NCBI GenBank assembly: GCA_002699145.1
Contig: PABK01000033.1
Span: 1-64,000, forward strand
Length of the DNA stretch: 64,000 nucleotides
Direction: 5' to 3'
Origin: Halioglobus sp.
GTDB taxonomy: Bacteria > Pseudomonadota > Gammaproteobacteria > Pseudomonadales > Halieaceae
Shown here one piece after another: positions 26,713 through 37,407 of the stretch. The translations under genes and the position numbers were made by a program. Every line of letters begins with the position of its first letter. The first letter of the stretch is position 1. A model generated the notes under the pieces. It ran no database searches. It saw nothing but the letters and a program-made list of their open reading frames with translations, and had not been told where the DNA came from.

Positions 26713-29523
26713 TCAGAACTGCTGCAGGAACTTCGCGGTCGCCTCGCGGCGGCGCGCGGCGATTTCTTCCGCGGACTCCTCCACGATCTTTTCATCGGGC
26801 GTGATCTTGAAAATGGGCTGGCCCTTCTTGATGATCACCCCGTCGTCCTCTACCAGCACCTCGTCGATCGTGCCGGCGAAAGGCGCGTAGACCTTGTTGA
26901 ACATTTTCATCACCTCGATGATGAACAGCGGGTCGCCCGCCTCGAAGTGATCGCCCTGCTTCACGTAGACATCGTGCTCGGGGGTTTCGCGCGGATAGAA
27001 CATGCCGCCGCTCTCGGCGAGTATCTCGTCGGACTTGGCCACCGGCGGTGGCACCAGCACCTTGGCCATGGCGTCCTGCAGGGCGCTGTCGGTGAGCCGC
27101 TCGGGAATGTGGATGGTCAGGTCGGGGTTGACGCTGAGCTGGTAGAAACCGGTGGTCTCGGCAATGCTCGGCAGTACCGCCAGGATGTCCGTGCCGGACT
27201 GGTAGCCCTGGTGGGCGTTACGCACCTGTTGCCAGAGTTTCTTGCCAAAGCCCTTCGGCGCCTCTTCCGCTTCCAGTCTGGAACTCAGTTCGATCCAGTC
27301 TTCGGTTTTTAGCCGCTTGTCCAGCTCGGCGTAGAACGCCAGCGCACTTTGCAGCAGCTCGTTGTCGTGATCCCAGATCATGGAGGCCGCTGGCGGCTTG
27401 TCCCCGGGCACGAAATCCATGTTGAGGAAATGGTAGGTATCCGCCAGCAATTCCACCGGGTTCTCGTTCCAGCAGATACGCCCGTCGATCATGGTGTAGC
27501 AATCGCGATTCAGGCTCAGCCAGCCGCTGAGAATATGCGGTTCTTCCAAAAGTCGGCTCAGTGGCCGCAACAGCAGCGACTCTTTCAGCTGCAGGGTCTG
27601 TTGCAGGGCGCCGCGCGCGTCGCCTTCCAGCCCTTGCAGGGCGCTCTTGCCCAGCTCGGCGTAGGCGTACGCCAGGTCGATATCGTTGGCCCGCTGCTTG
27701 AGTTCGCCCACGGCCGTCAGGTAGGGCACGATGAAACGCGTGGTCGGGCGCGCGTTGATGTTCTGGCCGATAAACCAGTTGACCAGGCCGTAGTGAAATT
27801 CCAGATTGGTGGCCAGGTCCTGGCCGCGCATGCGCGTCTGGCGAATGGTATCCGCCATGTTCTGGTAGGTCTCCAGCCGCGTGCCACCCACGGTCAGTAG
27901 CAGCGCGATGTTGGAATCATAGGCCCCGGCCAGGGTGTATTTCATGAACACGTCGGTATCGGGGTTGTGCAGGCTGATGCCCTGGTCGTCGCGGATCTCA
28001 CCCTCGACGGCATCGGACCAGGACTCGATGACGCCGCCCGCGTGGGGCTGCAGGGCCTGGTTGGTGGCGTTCAGGCGCGCCTCGACGCTATCGCACTCGC
28101 GCATCAGACGCTGCGGCTTGGGCAGTTTCGGCCCGTGCGCCGCGAGCAGCACCATCGCCTCCACCAGCGATTCCACGACAAAGGCGTCCGCCGGGTCTTC
28201 GGGGTTGCTGAACTGCAGGGAGTAACACAATTCGGTGACACGGTGCTCCACCTGGATGCGCGTGTTCATCTCCATGAAGAAGTGCTTGTCGCGATCGACG
28301 ATGCACTCGAAGGTCGACACCGAATCCAGGCCCACGGCTTCACCGAAGGCGGCGGCCTCGGCCTCCATCGCCTGCAGGGTTTCCAGGTCCTGTTCCAGCA
28401 CCCTGGCCTCTTCCTTTTGCCCGGCGTTTTCCGCCTGCACCAGGGCCTTCTGCAGCGACTCGATGGTCACCGACACTTCCAGCAGTTTCTGCTCGTGCAT
28501 CTGCAGGGAGCAGTCGCGCCCGCCCAGGGTCATGCACCACTCACCGTTGCCGATCACCTGGATTTCCTGGTGGCGGGTGGTCTCGATATTCAACTCCACC
28601 AGCACGTTCTTGTTGTCGCCAACGCCGGTGGTTTTTACCTCGTTGAGGATTTCACGCACCATCTCCGGTGTGCGCTGCGCCTCGCCGATACCGAGAATGC
28701 GCTGCCCCTTGCCGCCGCCGCCGCTGATCGCCTTGAGGCGCACGCGGTTTTCCGGGTACTCGGACATCATCTTCTGCACCGCGTCGGTGAGCGTCTCACA
28801 CAGCTCGTCAACCGTGTACAGGTCGATGCCCGCGGCGTAGGACGCCGCCAGCACGCGGTCCGCCTTGTCTTCCAGTTCCAGTGCGTCGTCGTCCAGGCCC
28901 TGGACCTCGAGCTGGTGCTCCGCGGCCAGCGCCTGCAGCGCCGCCGCGTCCGGGTGCTTTCGCAGCAGGGTCAGGGCGGTGCCGTTATCGATGCCGGGCG
29001 TGACCGAGACACCGCAGCGCAACGCGGTGCGCTTGGCCTCGTCCTTCAGGCCGGCGTCGTGCACGGTGCGCGAACAGGGGCCGATAAAGTTCAGGCCGGC
29101 GTTTTCCATGGCGGCGACCATGGTCTCGTCCTCGGCCATGAAGCCGTAACCGGCGAAAATCGCGTTGTAGCCGTTCTCCCGCGCAATATTGATGATCTGC
29201 TCGATACGCTGCTCGCGCTCTTCCTTGTTGGCGCCGCTGTAGTCAGGTACGCGGTGCACCCGGCTGGGATCGGTCAGCGAGCGCAGCTCCGGCGCCAGCG
29301 CGTTGCGGTAGACGATGGAATCCTTTTCCGACAGGAGGATGCCGAAATGCTCGATACCCATTTCCGCAAAGACATCCATGGCCTCTTTGCGAATCGGGCC
29401 GCGGCAGATGATCAGCGGGCGAATATGGGTACAGTCGAACTGCCGCACCCAGCTTGAGTGGCTCTGCCCCAGGCGCCGGTCGCGATGGATCAGGGGATTG
29501 TTCAGGTAGTATTCGTTGGACAC
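26713..29523 (-). CDS. Biotin carboxylase with biotin carrier domain (probable propionyl-CoA carboxylase alpha)
   Basis: The N-terminal half is an ATP-grasp biotin carboxylase (FAGYGFMAEDETMVAAMENA, KAISGGGGKGQRIL, EMNTRIQVEHRVTE). The C-terminus is a biotin carrier domain with EVMKMFN; Lys873 is the likely biotinylation site, with Val instead of the usual Ala before Met. At 936 residues it is about 270 longer than standard PccA, with a long helical region between the two parts. GTG start with aaagga upstream, 38 bases after the beta gene. With the neighbouring carboxyltransferase and methylmalonyl-CoA mutase it most likely carboxylates propionyl-CoA; another acyl-CoA is possible. Confidence 0.85.
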   Translation of the reverse strand: MSNEYYLNNPLIHRDRRLGQSHSSWVRQFDCTHIRPLIICRGPIRKEAMDVFAEMGIEHFGILLSEKDSIVYRNALAPELRSLTDPSRVHRVPDYSGANKEEREQRIEQIINIARENGYNAIFAGYGFMAEDETMVAAMENAGLNFIGPCSRTVHDAGLKDEAKRTALRCGVSVTPGIDNGTALTLLRKHPDAAALQALAAEHQLEVQGLDDDALELEDKADRVLAASYAAGIDLYTVDELCETLTDAVQKMMSEYPENRVRLKAISGGGGKGQRILGIGEAQRTPEMVREILNEVKTTGVGDNKNVLVELNIETTRHQEIQVIGNGEWCMTLGGRDCSLQMHEQKLLEVSVTIESLQKALVQAENAGQKEEARVLEQDLETLQAMEAEAAAFGEAVGLDSVSTFECIVDRDKHFFMEMNTRIQVEHRVTELCYSLQFSNPEDPADAFVVESLVEAMVLLAAHGPKLPKPQRLMRECDSVEARLNATNQALQPHAGGVIESWSDAVEGEIRDDQGISLHNPDTDVFMKYTLAGAYDSNIALLLTVGGTRLETYQNMADTIRQTRMRGQDLATNLEFHYGLVNWFIGQNINARPTTRFIVPYLTAVGELKQRANDIDLAYAYAELGKSALQGLEGDARGALQQTLQLKESLLLRPLSRLLEEPHILSGWLSLNRDCYTMIDGRICWNENPVELLADTYHFLNMDFVPGDKPPAASMIWDHDNELLQSALAFYAELDKRLKTEDWIELSSRLEAEEAPKGFGKKLWQQVRNAHQGYQSGTDILAVLPSIAETTGFYQLSVNPDLTIHIPERLTDSALQDAMAKVLVPPPVAKSDEILAESGGMFYPRETPEHDVYVKQGDHFEAGDPLFIIEVMKMFNKVYAPFAGTIDEVLVEDDGVIIKKGQPIFKITPDEKIVEESAEEIAARRREATAKFLQQF

Positions 29524-29561
29524 GCGGATATTCCTTTCGTGTAGGGCTGGCGACGACGGGA

Positions 29562-31295
29562 TCAGTGAAATTCGCGCTGTACGGAGGCCAGCGGTTCGGC
29601 CTGGTAGCGACGCAGGTAGAACGCCATATTCTCCGCCAGTACCTGGCGCAGGTCAGAGGGCATGACGATCTGCGAGATGGAACCAAGGCTGAGCGCCTCG
29701 TTCGGGTTCATCAACTCTCGCTCGTAGCGCTGTGCCAGCAGCGCCTCCTCGGACTTGACCCAGGCCTGGACCAGGCCGCGGGCGGCCTCCTCGGCCTGCT
29801 CCTGTGACAGCCCCGCCTCGACCTGGGCCGCGGTTTCCTGCTGGATACGCGCCGTTACCGAGCCGCGAATCTGGCGCAGCTCGTCCTTGTACACGTACTC
29901 CACCCCGGCCGGGCCCATCACGGCCACGCGCGTGGTCGGCAACGCGACGACGAAATCCGCACCCACAGGGAAGCTGTTGAAGGAGGCATAGGCGCCGCCG
30001 AAGGCGTTGCGCACGATCACCAGGAAGCGCGGCGTGCGCAGGTCGACAATGGCATCCAGCATGGCGCGACCGGCCTGCACGATGCCGCCGCTCTCCTGCT
30101 CCCGCCCCGGCAGGAAGCCGGTGGTGTCCTCGAGGAAGATCACGGGGATGTTGTACAGGTTGCAAAAGCGGATGAAGCGGGCGTTCTTGTAGGCGGCGTC
30201 GATATCGACCTGGCCCGAGGCCACGGCGGAGTTGTTGGCGACGAAGCCGACGACATTGCCACCCATGCGCCCCAACGCGGTGACGGTGTTGCGCGCGCGG
30301 TCCGGTTGTATTTCGAGGAAATCACCGTGGTCGCAGAGCTGCTGGATGATGATGGAGATATCGATGGGCGTATTGAAACCGGTGGTGGAGTTGAACGCCT
30401 TTTTCAACAGGATATCGATATCCCAGGTCTGGCGGTCTGTGGGATCGGAGCTGGCCCGGTACGGCGCCAGTTCGCCGTTGTAGCTGGGCAGGTAGTCCAG
30501 CAGCGCGCGTACCTTGCGCAGCGCCGCCACCTCGTCCTTGACCACGAAATCGGTGACCCCGGACTGGCTGTGCACGCCGGGGCCGCCCAGTTCGTCGGGC
30601 GTGACATCCTCGCCGAGCACCGATTTGACCACGCCGGGGCCGGTCAGGCCGAAAAAGGTCTCGTTCGGCTGGATGAGGAAGCTGCCCTGGCGCGGCAGGT
30701 AGGAGCCGCCGCCGGCGTTGAAGCCGAACATGCACATGATGCTGGGCACGATGCCGCTGATCCGGCGCAGTGCGGCGAAGGCCTCGGCGTAACCGTCCAG
30801 GCCGCCGACCCCGGCGGGAATGTAGGCGCCGGCGCTGTCGTTGATGCCCACGACCGGGATACGCTGCTTGGCCGCCAGCTCGAACAGCCGCGCCAGCTTG
30901 GCGCCGTTGGTGGCGTCCATGGAGCCTGCGCGCACGGTGAAATCGTGGCCGTACAGGGCCACATCGCGGCCGTTGATGGTGATGATCGCGGTGACCAGGG
31001 AGGCGCCGTCCAGGTTCGGGCCCCAGTTCTGGTAGAGAATGCGCGGTGGCCCGTCGCTGAGGAAGCGGATGCGCTCCCAGATGGTCATGCGGTTCTTCTG
31101 GTGCTGCCGCTGGATGTTTTTCACGCCGGCGGCGCGGTACGGCCGCTGCTGCAGTTCCCAACCGGCCTTGAGGGCCTCCTCGTAAGGTCCCGGCTCCGTA
31201 CTCACCTGGCCAGGCACCTTGAATTCCTGCTCATCCTGGGTCGCAAACGGGTTGTCCAGGGTCGCGGTCTGGCTCGTGCTGTTTTTCTTCGTCAT
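29562..31295 (-). CDS. Acyl-CoA carboxyltransferase (probable propionyl-CoA carboxylase beta)
   Basis: The beta subunit moves CO2 from carboxybiotin to the acyl-CoA. Crotonase-fold N and C halves are present: [20 protein letters not shown] and [15 protein letters not shown] in the first, [28 protein letters not shown] and [13 protein letters not shown] in the second. I chose ATG 31295 (MTKKNSTSQ), preceded by gagg, giving 577 residues; the frame is open upstream but proline-rich. First gene of the leftward operon carboxylase beta - alpha - mcm - meaB - Rieske. The pairing with the alpha gene and mcm supports propionyl-CoA as substrate. Confidence 0.87.
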   Translation of the reverse strand: MTKKNSTSQTATLDNPFATQDEQEFKVPGQVSTEPGPYEEALKAGWELQQRPYRAAGVKNIQRQHQKNRMTIWERIRFLSDGPPRILYQNWGPNLDGASLVTAIITINGRDVALYGHDFTVRAGSMDATNGAKLARLFELAAKQRIPVVGINDSAGAYIPAGVGGLDGYAEAFAALRRISGIVPSIMCMFGFNAGGGSYLPRQGSFLIQPNETFFGLTGPGVVKSVLGEDVTPDELGGPGVHSQSGVTDFVVKDEVAALRKVRALLDYLPSYNGELAPYRASSDPTDRQTWDIDILLKKAFNSTTGFNTPIDISIIIQQLCDHGDFLEIQPDRARNTVTALGRMGGNVVGFVANNSAVASGQVDIDAAYKNARFIRFCNLYNIPVIFLEDTTGFLPGREQESGGIVQAGRAMLDAIVDLRTPRFLVIVRNAFGGAYASFNSFPVGADFVVALPTTRVAVMGPAGVEYVYKDELRQIRGSVTARIQQETAAQVEAGLSQEQAEEAARGLVQAWVKSEEALLAQRYERELMNPNEALSLGSISQIVMPSDLRQVLAENMAFYLRRYQAEPLASVQREFH

Positions 31296-31493
31296 GTGTC
31301 CTCGGTCCAAAGATCGCCCCGGGGGGCCTGTGGGTGGGCCGGTGGAGGGCCTGCAGACGCCGTCAATCGGGCGTCCCGGTTGCAAGTCAGATCAGCCGGC
31401 CTTAGGATGCAGACCGGCCCAAAATTCGGCGAGATACATTAATTCCATAGCCCCCCAAAGTCAATTTACCAGGGTGCGCGGAAGCCTGCGATT

Positions 31494-31522
31494 TCAACGC
31501 AAATAAGCCATATATCAACGCA
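31494..31522 (-). promoter_or_regulatory. Two TGCGTTGA direct repeats upstream of the carboxylase operon
   Basis: On the minus strand TGCGTTGA occurs twice, at 31515-31522 and 31494-31501, exactly 21 bases (two helical turns) apart, in an AT-rich part of the 291-bp divergent gap between the carboxylase operon and pabB. The arrangement would suit a dimeric regulator. The regulator is not identified, and the site could serve either gene. Confidence 0.35.
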
Positions 31523-31586
31523 GTTAAAGACTTCAAACCACCCTGGGGACGTGCCGGCGAGCCCCGTAGCCGGACACGGACGGAGC

Positions 31587-32948
31587 ATGAGCAAGTCGGT
31601 CCATCTCGAGGAAATCCCCTACCGGGCAGACAGCTGCAGCCTCTACGACGGCCTGCGCGACCTGCCCGGCGCCGCCTTCCTGGACAGCAGCCTGCCCCAC
31701 GCCAGTGGCGGCCGTTTCGACATCCTCACCGCGCAGCCGCTGGACGACGCGCCGCCGCAGCTGGCGGTGGACGCCGACGAGACCGCCGCCGCGGCGTTTT
31801 TTGGCGACCTGCGCGATTACCACCGGGAGCGTTTCGCCGATATCGCGCCCGCCTCGGCGGACATTCCCTTCTGCGGCGGTATTCTCGGCTACCTGGGCTA
31901 CGACTGCGGCAATCGCCTGCACGGTATCGACGACGCCGCGCCGCAGCCGGCCATGCCGGCCAGCGGCCTGCGGGCCTACGACTGGTGCCTGGTCCAGGAC
32001 CACCTGTTGCGGCGGGCCGTACTGGTGACCCTGCCGGGGGTCGACGGCGCGCGGCGTGCGGACCTGCACGCCCGCTTGCGCCGGCCGGCCGCCAATCACA
32101 CGCAAGCCTTCGCCCTGGCGGCGCCGTTTCGCGCCAACGTCGACGCCGCGGGCTACCGCCAGGCCTTCGAGCGCATCCAGGCCTACATCCAGGCCGGTGA
32201 CTGCTACCAGGTAAACCTCGCGCAGTGCTTCAGCGCGGCCTGCCACGGGGATCCCTTCAGCGCCTACCGCGCGCTGCGCGCCGTCGCCGCGGCGCCCTTT
32301 TCCGCCTACCTGGCGCTGGACGACGGCGGCGCGCTGCTGTCGCTTTCTCCGGAACGCTTCCTGGCGCTGCACGGACACCGCGTGGAGACCGCGCCCATCA
32401 AGGGCACCCGGCCGCGCCACGAGAACCCCGTGGCGGACGCGCAGGCGGCCGCATCGCTGCGCGACTCGGTCAAGGACCGGGCGGAGAACCTGATGATCGT
32501 CGACCTGCTGCGCAACGACCTGGGCCGCAGTTGCGTGCCGGGCAGCATCCACGTCGATCGCCTGTTCGAGGTACAGAGCTTCCCCACGGTGCACCACCTG
32601 GTCAGCATCATCTCGGGCGAGCTGCAGCCAGGGCGCAGCGCCTGGGAGCTGTTGCGTGACAGTTTTCCCGGCGGCTCGATCACCGGCGCGCCGAAACGCC
32701 GCGCCATGCAGGTTATCGCCGAACTGGAGACCCGCGCGCGTGCGGCCTACTGCGGCAGCGTGCTCTACGTCAGCGCCGATGGGCGCATGGACAGCAATAT
32801 CGCCATTCGCAGCCTGCTGTGCGACGCCGGACAGGTGCACTGCTGGGGCGGCGGCGGCATCGTTGCCGACTCGTGCTGGGAGGCGGAGTACCAGGAAACG
32901 TTCGACAAGGTGGGGCGGTTCCTGCGGGTGCTCGAAGATTTGGGTTGA
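31587..32948 (+). CDS. pabB: Aminodeoxychorismate synthase component I
   Basis: PabB aminates chorismate to 4-amino-4-deoxychorismate for folate synthesis, using ammonia from PabA. ATG 31587 with cggag upstream gives 453 residues. The PabB-specific lysine is Lys272 in TAPIKGTRPR; YIQAGDCYQVNLAQ, LMIVDLLRNDLGR and PGGSITGAPKRRAM are the chorismate-binding segments. An aminase (trpE) identity is disfavoured by PIKGT. Its neighbours thrH and cysB recall the pseudomonad cysB-cysH-thrH-pabB region, but here thrH faces pabB and cysH is missing. Confidence 0.93.
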   Translation: MSKSVHLEEIPYRADSCSLYDGLRDLPGAAFLDSSLPHASGGRFDILTAQPLDDAPPQLAVDADETAAAAFFGDLRDYHRERFADIAPASADIPFCGGILGYLGYDCGNRLHGIDDAAPQPAMPASGLRAYDWCLVQDHLLRRAVLVTLPGVDGARRADLHARLRRPAANHTQAFALAAPFRANVDAAGYRQAFERIQAYIQAGDCYQVNLAQCFSAACHGDPFSAYRALRAVAAAPFSAYLALDDGGALLSLSPERFLALHGHRVETAPIKGTRPRHENPVADAQAAASLRDSVKDRAENLMIVDLLRNDLGRSCVPGSIHVDRLFEVQSFPTVHHLVSIISGELQPGRSAWELLRDSFPGGSITGAPKRRAMQVIAELETRARAAYCGSVLYVSADGRMDSNIAIRSLLCDAGQVHCWGGGGIVADSCWEAEYQETFDKVGRFLRVLEDLG

Positions 32949-33046
32949 GCGGGCGTTCACGCTTGTCGTGATCTCTCGGTACCGGGAGCGTCACGGCGAT
33001 TGTCGTCCGCGGCGCTGCGGGCGGTCGTTCAGACTCCCGGGGTACT

Positions 33047-33187
33047 GGGACTGACGCGGCAGTGTGCTTTGCGTATGCCTCTGGGACGCGCCGAGGGAGT
33101 GGAGCGAGACCGCAGGGCTCGCGACCGACCGAGGGCAGCCCGGAGGGCCGCGGACGGCGGAGCAAAGTACACTGCCGCGTCAGTCCC
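33047..33187. repeat. Dispersed hairpin element, copy B
   Basis: The 47-base core at 33089-33135 is identical to 411-457. It is flanked by 26-bp complementary arms, 33047-33072 (gggactgacgcggcagtgtg...) and 33162-33187, with a single G-U-type mismatch. The arms share no sequence with those of copy A. The element fills the gap between the converging pabB and thrH genes. Confidence 0.8.
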
Positions 33188-33214
33188 CCTGCCGGTTAGG
33201 TCTGCGGCGGCGTG

Positions 33215-33832
33215 TCAGGCCGGCAGGTCGCGTTCGCTGGCGTCGAGGAAGGCGCCCTTGAGCTGTTCGAGGGTGTCGACGGAGCGGAACTGCGGAAATT
33301 CGGCGATGACGTTGTCCGGGGCGTGGATGAGGATGCCCACGTCGGCCTCGCCGAGCATGGTGGTGTCGTTGTAGGAGTCGCCGGCGGCAATGACCCGGTA
33401 GTTGAGGCTGTGCAGCGCCTTGACCGAGGCGCGCTTGGGATCTTCCTGGCGCAGGCGGTAATCGACCACCCTGCCCTGGTCGTCGGTGACCAGGCGGTGA
33501 CAGAACAGGGTCGGCCAGCCGAGCTGGCGCATCAGCGGCTGGCTGAACTCGTAGAACGTGTCGGACAGAATGATCACCTGGAAGCGCTCGCGCAGCCAGG
33601 CGATGAACTCGATCGCGCCGGGCAGGGGTTCGAGGGTGGCGATGACCTCCTGGATATCGCCGATCTTCAGGCCGTTGCGCTCGAGAATATCCAGCCGCTG
33701 GCGCATGAGCACGTTGTAATCGGGAATGTCGCGTGTCGTGGCGCGCAATTCGTCGATGCCGGTGCGCTCGGCAAAGGCAATCCAGATTTCGGGGACGAGC
33801 ACCCCTTCCAGGTCGAGACAGGCCAGTTCCAC
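33215..33832 (-). CDS. thrH: Phosphoserine phosphatase / homoserine phosphotransferase ThrH
   Basis: ThrH is a HAD-superfamily enzyme with phosphoserine phosphatase activity that can also transfer the phosphate to homoserine. GTG 33832 with aggag eight bases upstream gives 205 residues, the same length as P. aeruginosa ThrH. The nucleophile motif is ACLDLEGVLVPEIW (Asp7). ILSDTFYEFSQPLM is motif II, and AAGDSYNDTTML is the C-terminal metal-binding motif. It lies downstream of cysB on the same strand. Confidence 0.93.
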   Translation of the reverse strand: MELACLDLEGVLVPEIWIAFAERTGIDELRATTRDIPDYNVLMRQRLDILERNGLKIGDIQEVIATLEPLPGAIEFIAWLRERFQVIILSDTFYEFSQPLMRQLGWPTLFCHRLVTDDQGRVVDYRLRQEDPKRASVKALHSLNYRVIAAGDSYNDTTMLGEADVGILIHAPDNVIAEFPQFRSVDTLEQLKGAFLDASERDLPA

Positions 33833-33934
33833 GTGTACTTCTCCTATGGCGGGGTGGGCGCGGGGTGTTTGCGCGCATCTAAACAAAGTGGCCCGGCGCA
33901 GACAAGCCCCCGGCGGGATTTCGCCGCCAAAAGT

Positions 33935-35089
<1,155 letters not shown>

Positions 35090-35989
35090 CTAACCGTTGG
35101 CTACCCCGTGGGGCACATGCCCCGTAGCGATATGTTCAGACGCCGAGGCGCAGTGCGTCTGCTGGTCATCGAAAAAGACATCCGCCTGGTAGGCGCGCAG
35201 GAACTCGGTCTTGTCCAGCCCGCCGAGAAAGATCGACTCGTCGATACGGATATTCCAGGCGCGCAGCGTGCGAATGACGCGCTCGTGAGCCGGCGCGGAA
35301 CGGGCCGTGACCAGGGCGGTGCGAATCGGCGCCTCGCTGGGCGGGAAGGCCTGCTGCAACTGGTGCAGTGCCGCCAGGAACGGCTTGAACGGGCCGCCGC
35401 CCAGGGGCTGCCTGGCCGCGGCCCGCTCACTGGCGGTGAACGCCTCCAGCCCGTCGCGCTTGAACACCTGCTCGGCCTCGTCGGAGAAAATCACCGCGTC
35501 GCCGTCGAAGGCGAAACGCAACTGACCGCTGTCGTCGTCGCCGGCGGTGCGCGACACCAGGGTGGCGGCGGCGACGCCGCAGTCCAGCGCGTAGCGCACA
35601 TCCTCGGCCTCGTTGGACAGGAACAGGTGGCAGCCGAAGGCGTTGATGTAGCGCCAGGGGCTCTCGCCGCCGCAAAAGGCGGCGCGGCTGATCGGCAGTT
35701 CGTAGTGCTGGATGGAGTTGAATACGCGCAGGCCGGTGTCGGCGCTGTTGCGCGACAGCAGCACCACCTCGACCTGGGCATCGCCACCGAGGGTATCGTT
35801 CAGGCGCAGCAGCTTGCGTACCAGCGGAAAGGCCTCGCCGGGCTGCAGTGGTTCGTCCTCGCGTTCTATCTGGTAACGGGAATAGGCCTCCAGGCCCTCC
35901 GTCTGGTACACCTCGTGGCTGTCGTCGAGGTTGAACAGGGCCCGGGAGGAAATGGCGACTACCAGTCGATTGTTGAGCTGCCCCGGCAT
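35090..35989 (-). CDS. 5'-nucleotidase (PF06189-type)
   Basis: This 299-residue protein follows the bacterial 5'-nucleotidase family related to cytosolic 5'-nucleotidase 1. Segments are LVVAISSRALFNLDDSHEVY (with the metal-binding region), VVLLSRNSADTGLRVFNSI, FLSNEAEDVRYALDCG and VTARSAPAHERVIRTLRAWN. It would dephosphorylate nucleoside monophosphates. No signal peptide, so cytoplasmic. I chose ATG 35989 because it starts at the conserved region; the frame continues open upstream as a shadow of the next gene. Confidence 0.85.
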   Translation of the reverse strand: MPGQLNNRLVVAISSRALFNLDDSHEVYQTEGLEAYSRYQIEREDEPLQPGEAFPLVRKLLRLNDTLGGDAQVEVVLLSRNSADTGLRVFNSIQHYELPISRAAFCGGESPWRYINAFGCHLFLSNEAEDVRYALDCGVAAATLVSRTAGDDDSGQLRFAFDGDAVIFSDEAEQVFKRDGLEAFTASERAAARQPLGGGPFKPFLAALHQLQQAFPPSEAPIRTALVTARSAPAHERVIRTLRAWNIRIDESIFLGGLDKTEFLRAYQADVFFDDQQTHCASASEHIATGHVPHGVANG

Positions 35990-36054
35990 GCGCCTAGCAT
36001 ACTCCCGGCGGCGTGGCTGCGCCAGACGCCCCGGGAATCGCACCGGCGGGCAGG

Positions 36055-37383
36055 CTAATCCGTTTTCTCCAGGTACTCGCGCGTGATGCGGAACACCAGC
36101 GGCGCCAGCAGCAGCAGCGCGATCAGGTTGGGAATCGCCATGAAGGCGTTGAGCGTGTCGGCGATCAACCACACCAGGTCCAGCTCGACCAGGGTGCCCA
36201 CGGGAACCGCGGCCACCCAGGCAATACGGAACGGCAGGATGGCGCGCGCGCCGAACAGGAACACCACGCAACGCTCGCCGTAGAAGGACCAGCCGAGCAT
36301 GGTGGTGAAGGCGAACAGGCACAGGCCAGTGGTGACAATGTACTGCCCGCCGGGGAAGGCATTGGCAAAGGCCATGGTGGTAAGGCTGGCGCCGCTGACC
36401 CCGGAGGGCCACACGTCCATGATGACGATCACCAGTCCGGTCATGGTGCAGACGATAAGCGTGTCGATGAAGGTGCCGAGCATGGCGATCATGCCCTGCT
36501 CCACCGGCTGGCTGGTCTTCGCCGCAGCGTGGGCGATGGGCGCGCTGCCCAGGCCCGCCTCGTTGGAGAAGATGCCGCGCGCCACGCCGAAGCGCAGGGC
36601 CGCCCACACCGTGGCGCCGGCGAAGCCGCCGGTGGCCGCCACCGGATTGAAGGCGCTGTCGATGATGGTGGCCAGGGCCGCGGGCACCTGCGCGATATTG
36701 GCCAGGATCACGAACAGGCTGAGCAGGATGTAACCCACCGCCATGAACGGCACCAGGTAACTGGCCACCCCGGCGATGCGCTTGATGCCGCCGAGGATGA
36801 CCGCCGCCACCAGCGTCATCAACACCAGGCCGGTGGCCCACGGCGGCACGGCGAACTCGTCGAACAACACCTGGGAGACGGAGTTGGATTGCACCGTGTT
36901 GGCCAGGCCGAAGCCGGCCAGGGCGCCGAAAATCGCGAAGGCCACGGCGAGGAAGTGCCAGCGCGGGTGCAGCCCGTTGCGGATGTAGTACATCGGCCCG
37001 CCCGAGTAATTGCCCTGCTCGTCGGTTTCGCGAAAGCGCACGGCGCAGACCGCCTCGGCATATTTCGTCGCCATGCCGACCAGGGCGGTAATCCACATCC
37101 AGAACAGCGCCCCCGGTCCGCCCAGGGCGATGGCCGTGGCGACGCCGGCGATGTTTCCCGTGCCGATGGTTGCCGACAGGGAGGTCATCAACGCGCTGAA
37201 CGGCGAGATGTCCCCCTCGCCGCGGCCGCGGCTGCCGCCCAGCAGCAGGCGGAAAGCGGCGCCGATGCGGCGCACGGTCATGAAGCGCAGGCCGATGCTG
37301 AGGTACAGCCCTGTACCCAGCAACAGCACCAGCATGACCGGGCCCCAGGCCCAGCTGTTGACGGTGGTGATGAATTCGGTCAT
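36055..37383 (-). CDS. Sodium:alanine/glycine symporter (AGCS family)
   Basis: This inner-membrane Na+-coupled amino acid transporter of 442 residues has about 10-11 membrane segments. Family signatures are SLSATIGTGNIAGVATAIALGGPGA at about residues 68-92 and SNEAGLGSAPIAHAAAKT at about 273-290. It is followed by an aminodeoxyribose-free intergenic gap and sits between the 5'-nucleotidase and a D-cysteine desulfhydrase-type gene on the same strand, which suggests amino acid uptake and catabolism. Confidence 0.94.
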   Translation of the reverse strand: MTEFITTVNSWAWGPVMLVLLLGTGLYLSIGLRFMTVRRIGAAFRLLLGGSRGRGEGDISPFSALMTSLSATIGTGNIAGVATAIALGGPGALFWMWITALVGMATKYAEAVCAVRFRETDEQGNYSGGPMYYIRNGLHPRWHFLAVAFAIFGALAGFGLANTVQSNSVSQVLFDEFAVPPWATGLVLMTLVAAVILGGIKRIAGVASYLVPFMAVGYILLSLFVILANIAQVPAALATIIDSAFNPVAATGGFAGATVWAALRFGVARGIFSNEAGLGSAPIAHAAAKTSQPVEQGMIAMLGTFIDTLIVCTMTGLVIVIMDVWPSGVSGASLTTMAFANAFPGGQYIVTTGLCLFAFTTMLGWSFYGERCVVFLFGARAILPFRIAWVAAVPVGTLVELDLVWLIADTLNAFMAIPNLIALLLLAPLVFRITREYLEKTD

Positions 37384-37407
37384 TGCCGGCCTCCCCTGGC
37401 CCTGTTT

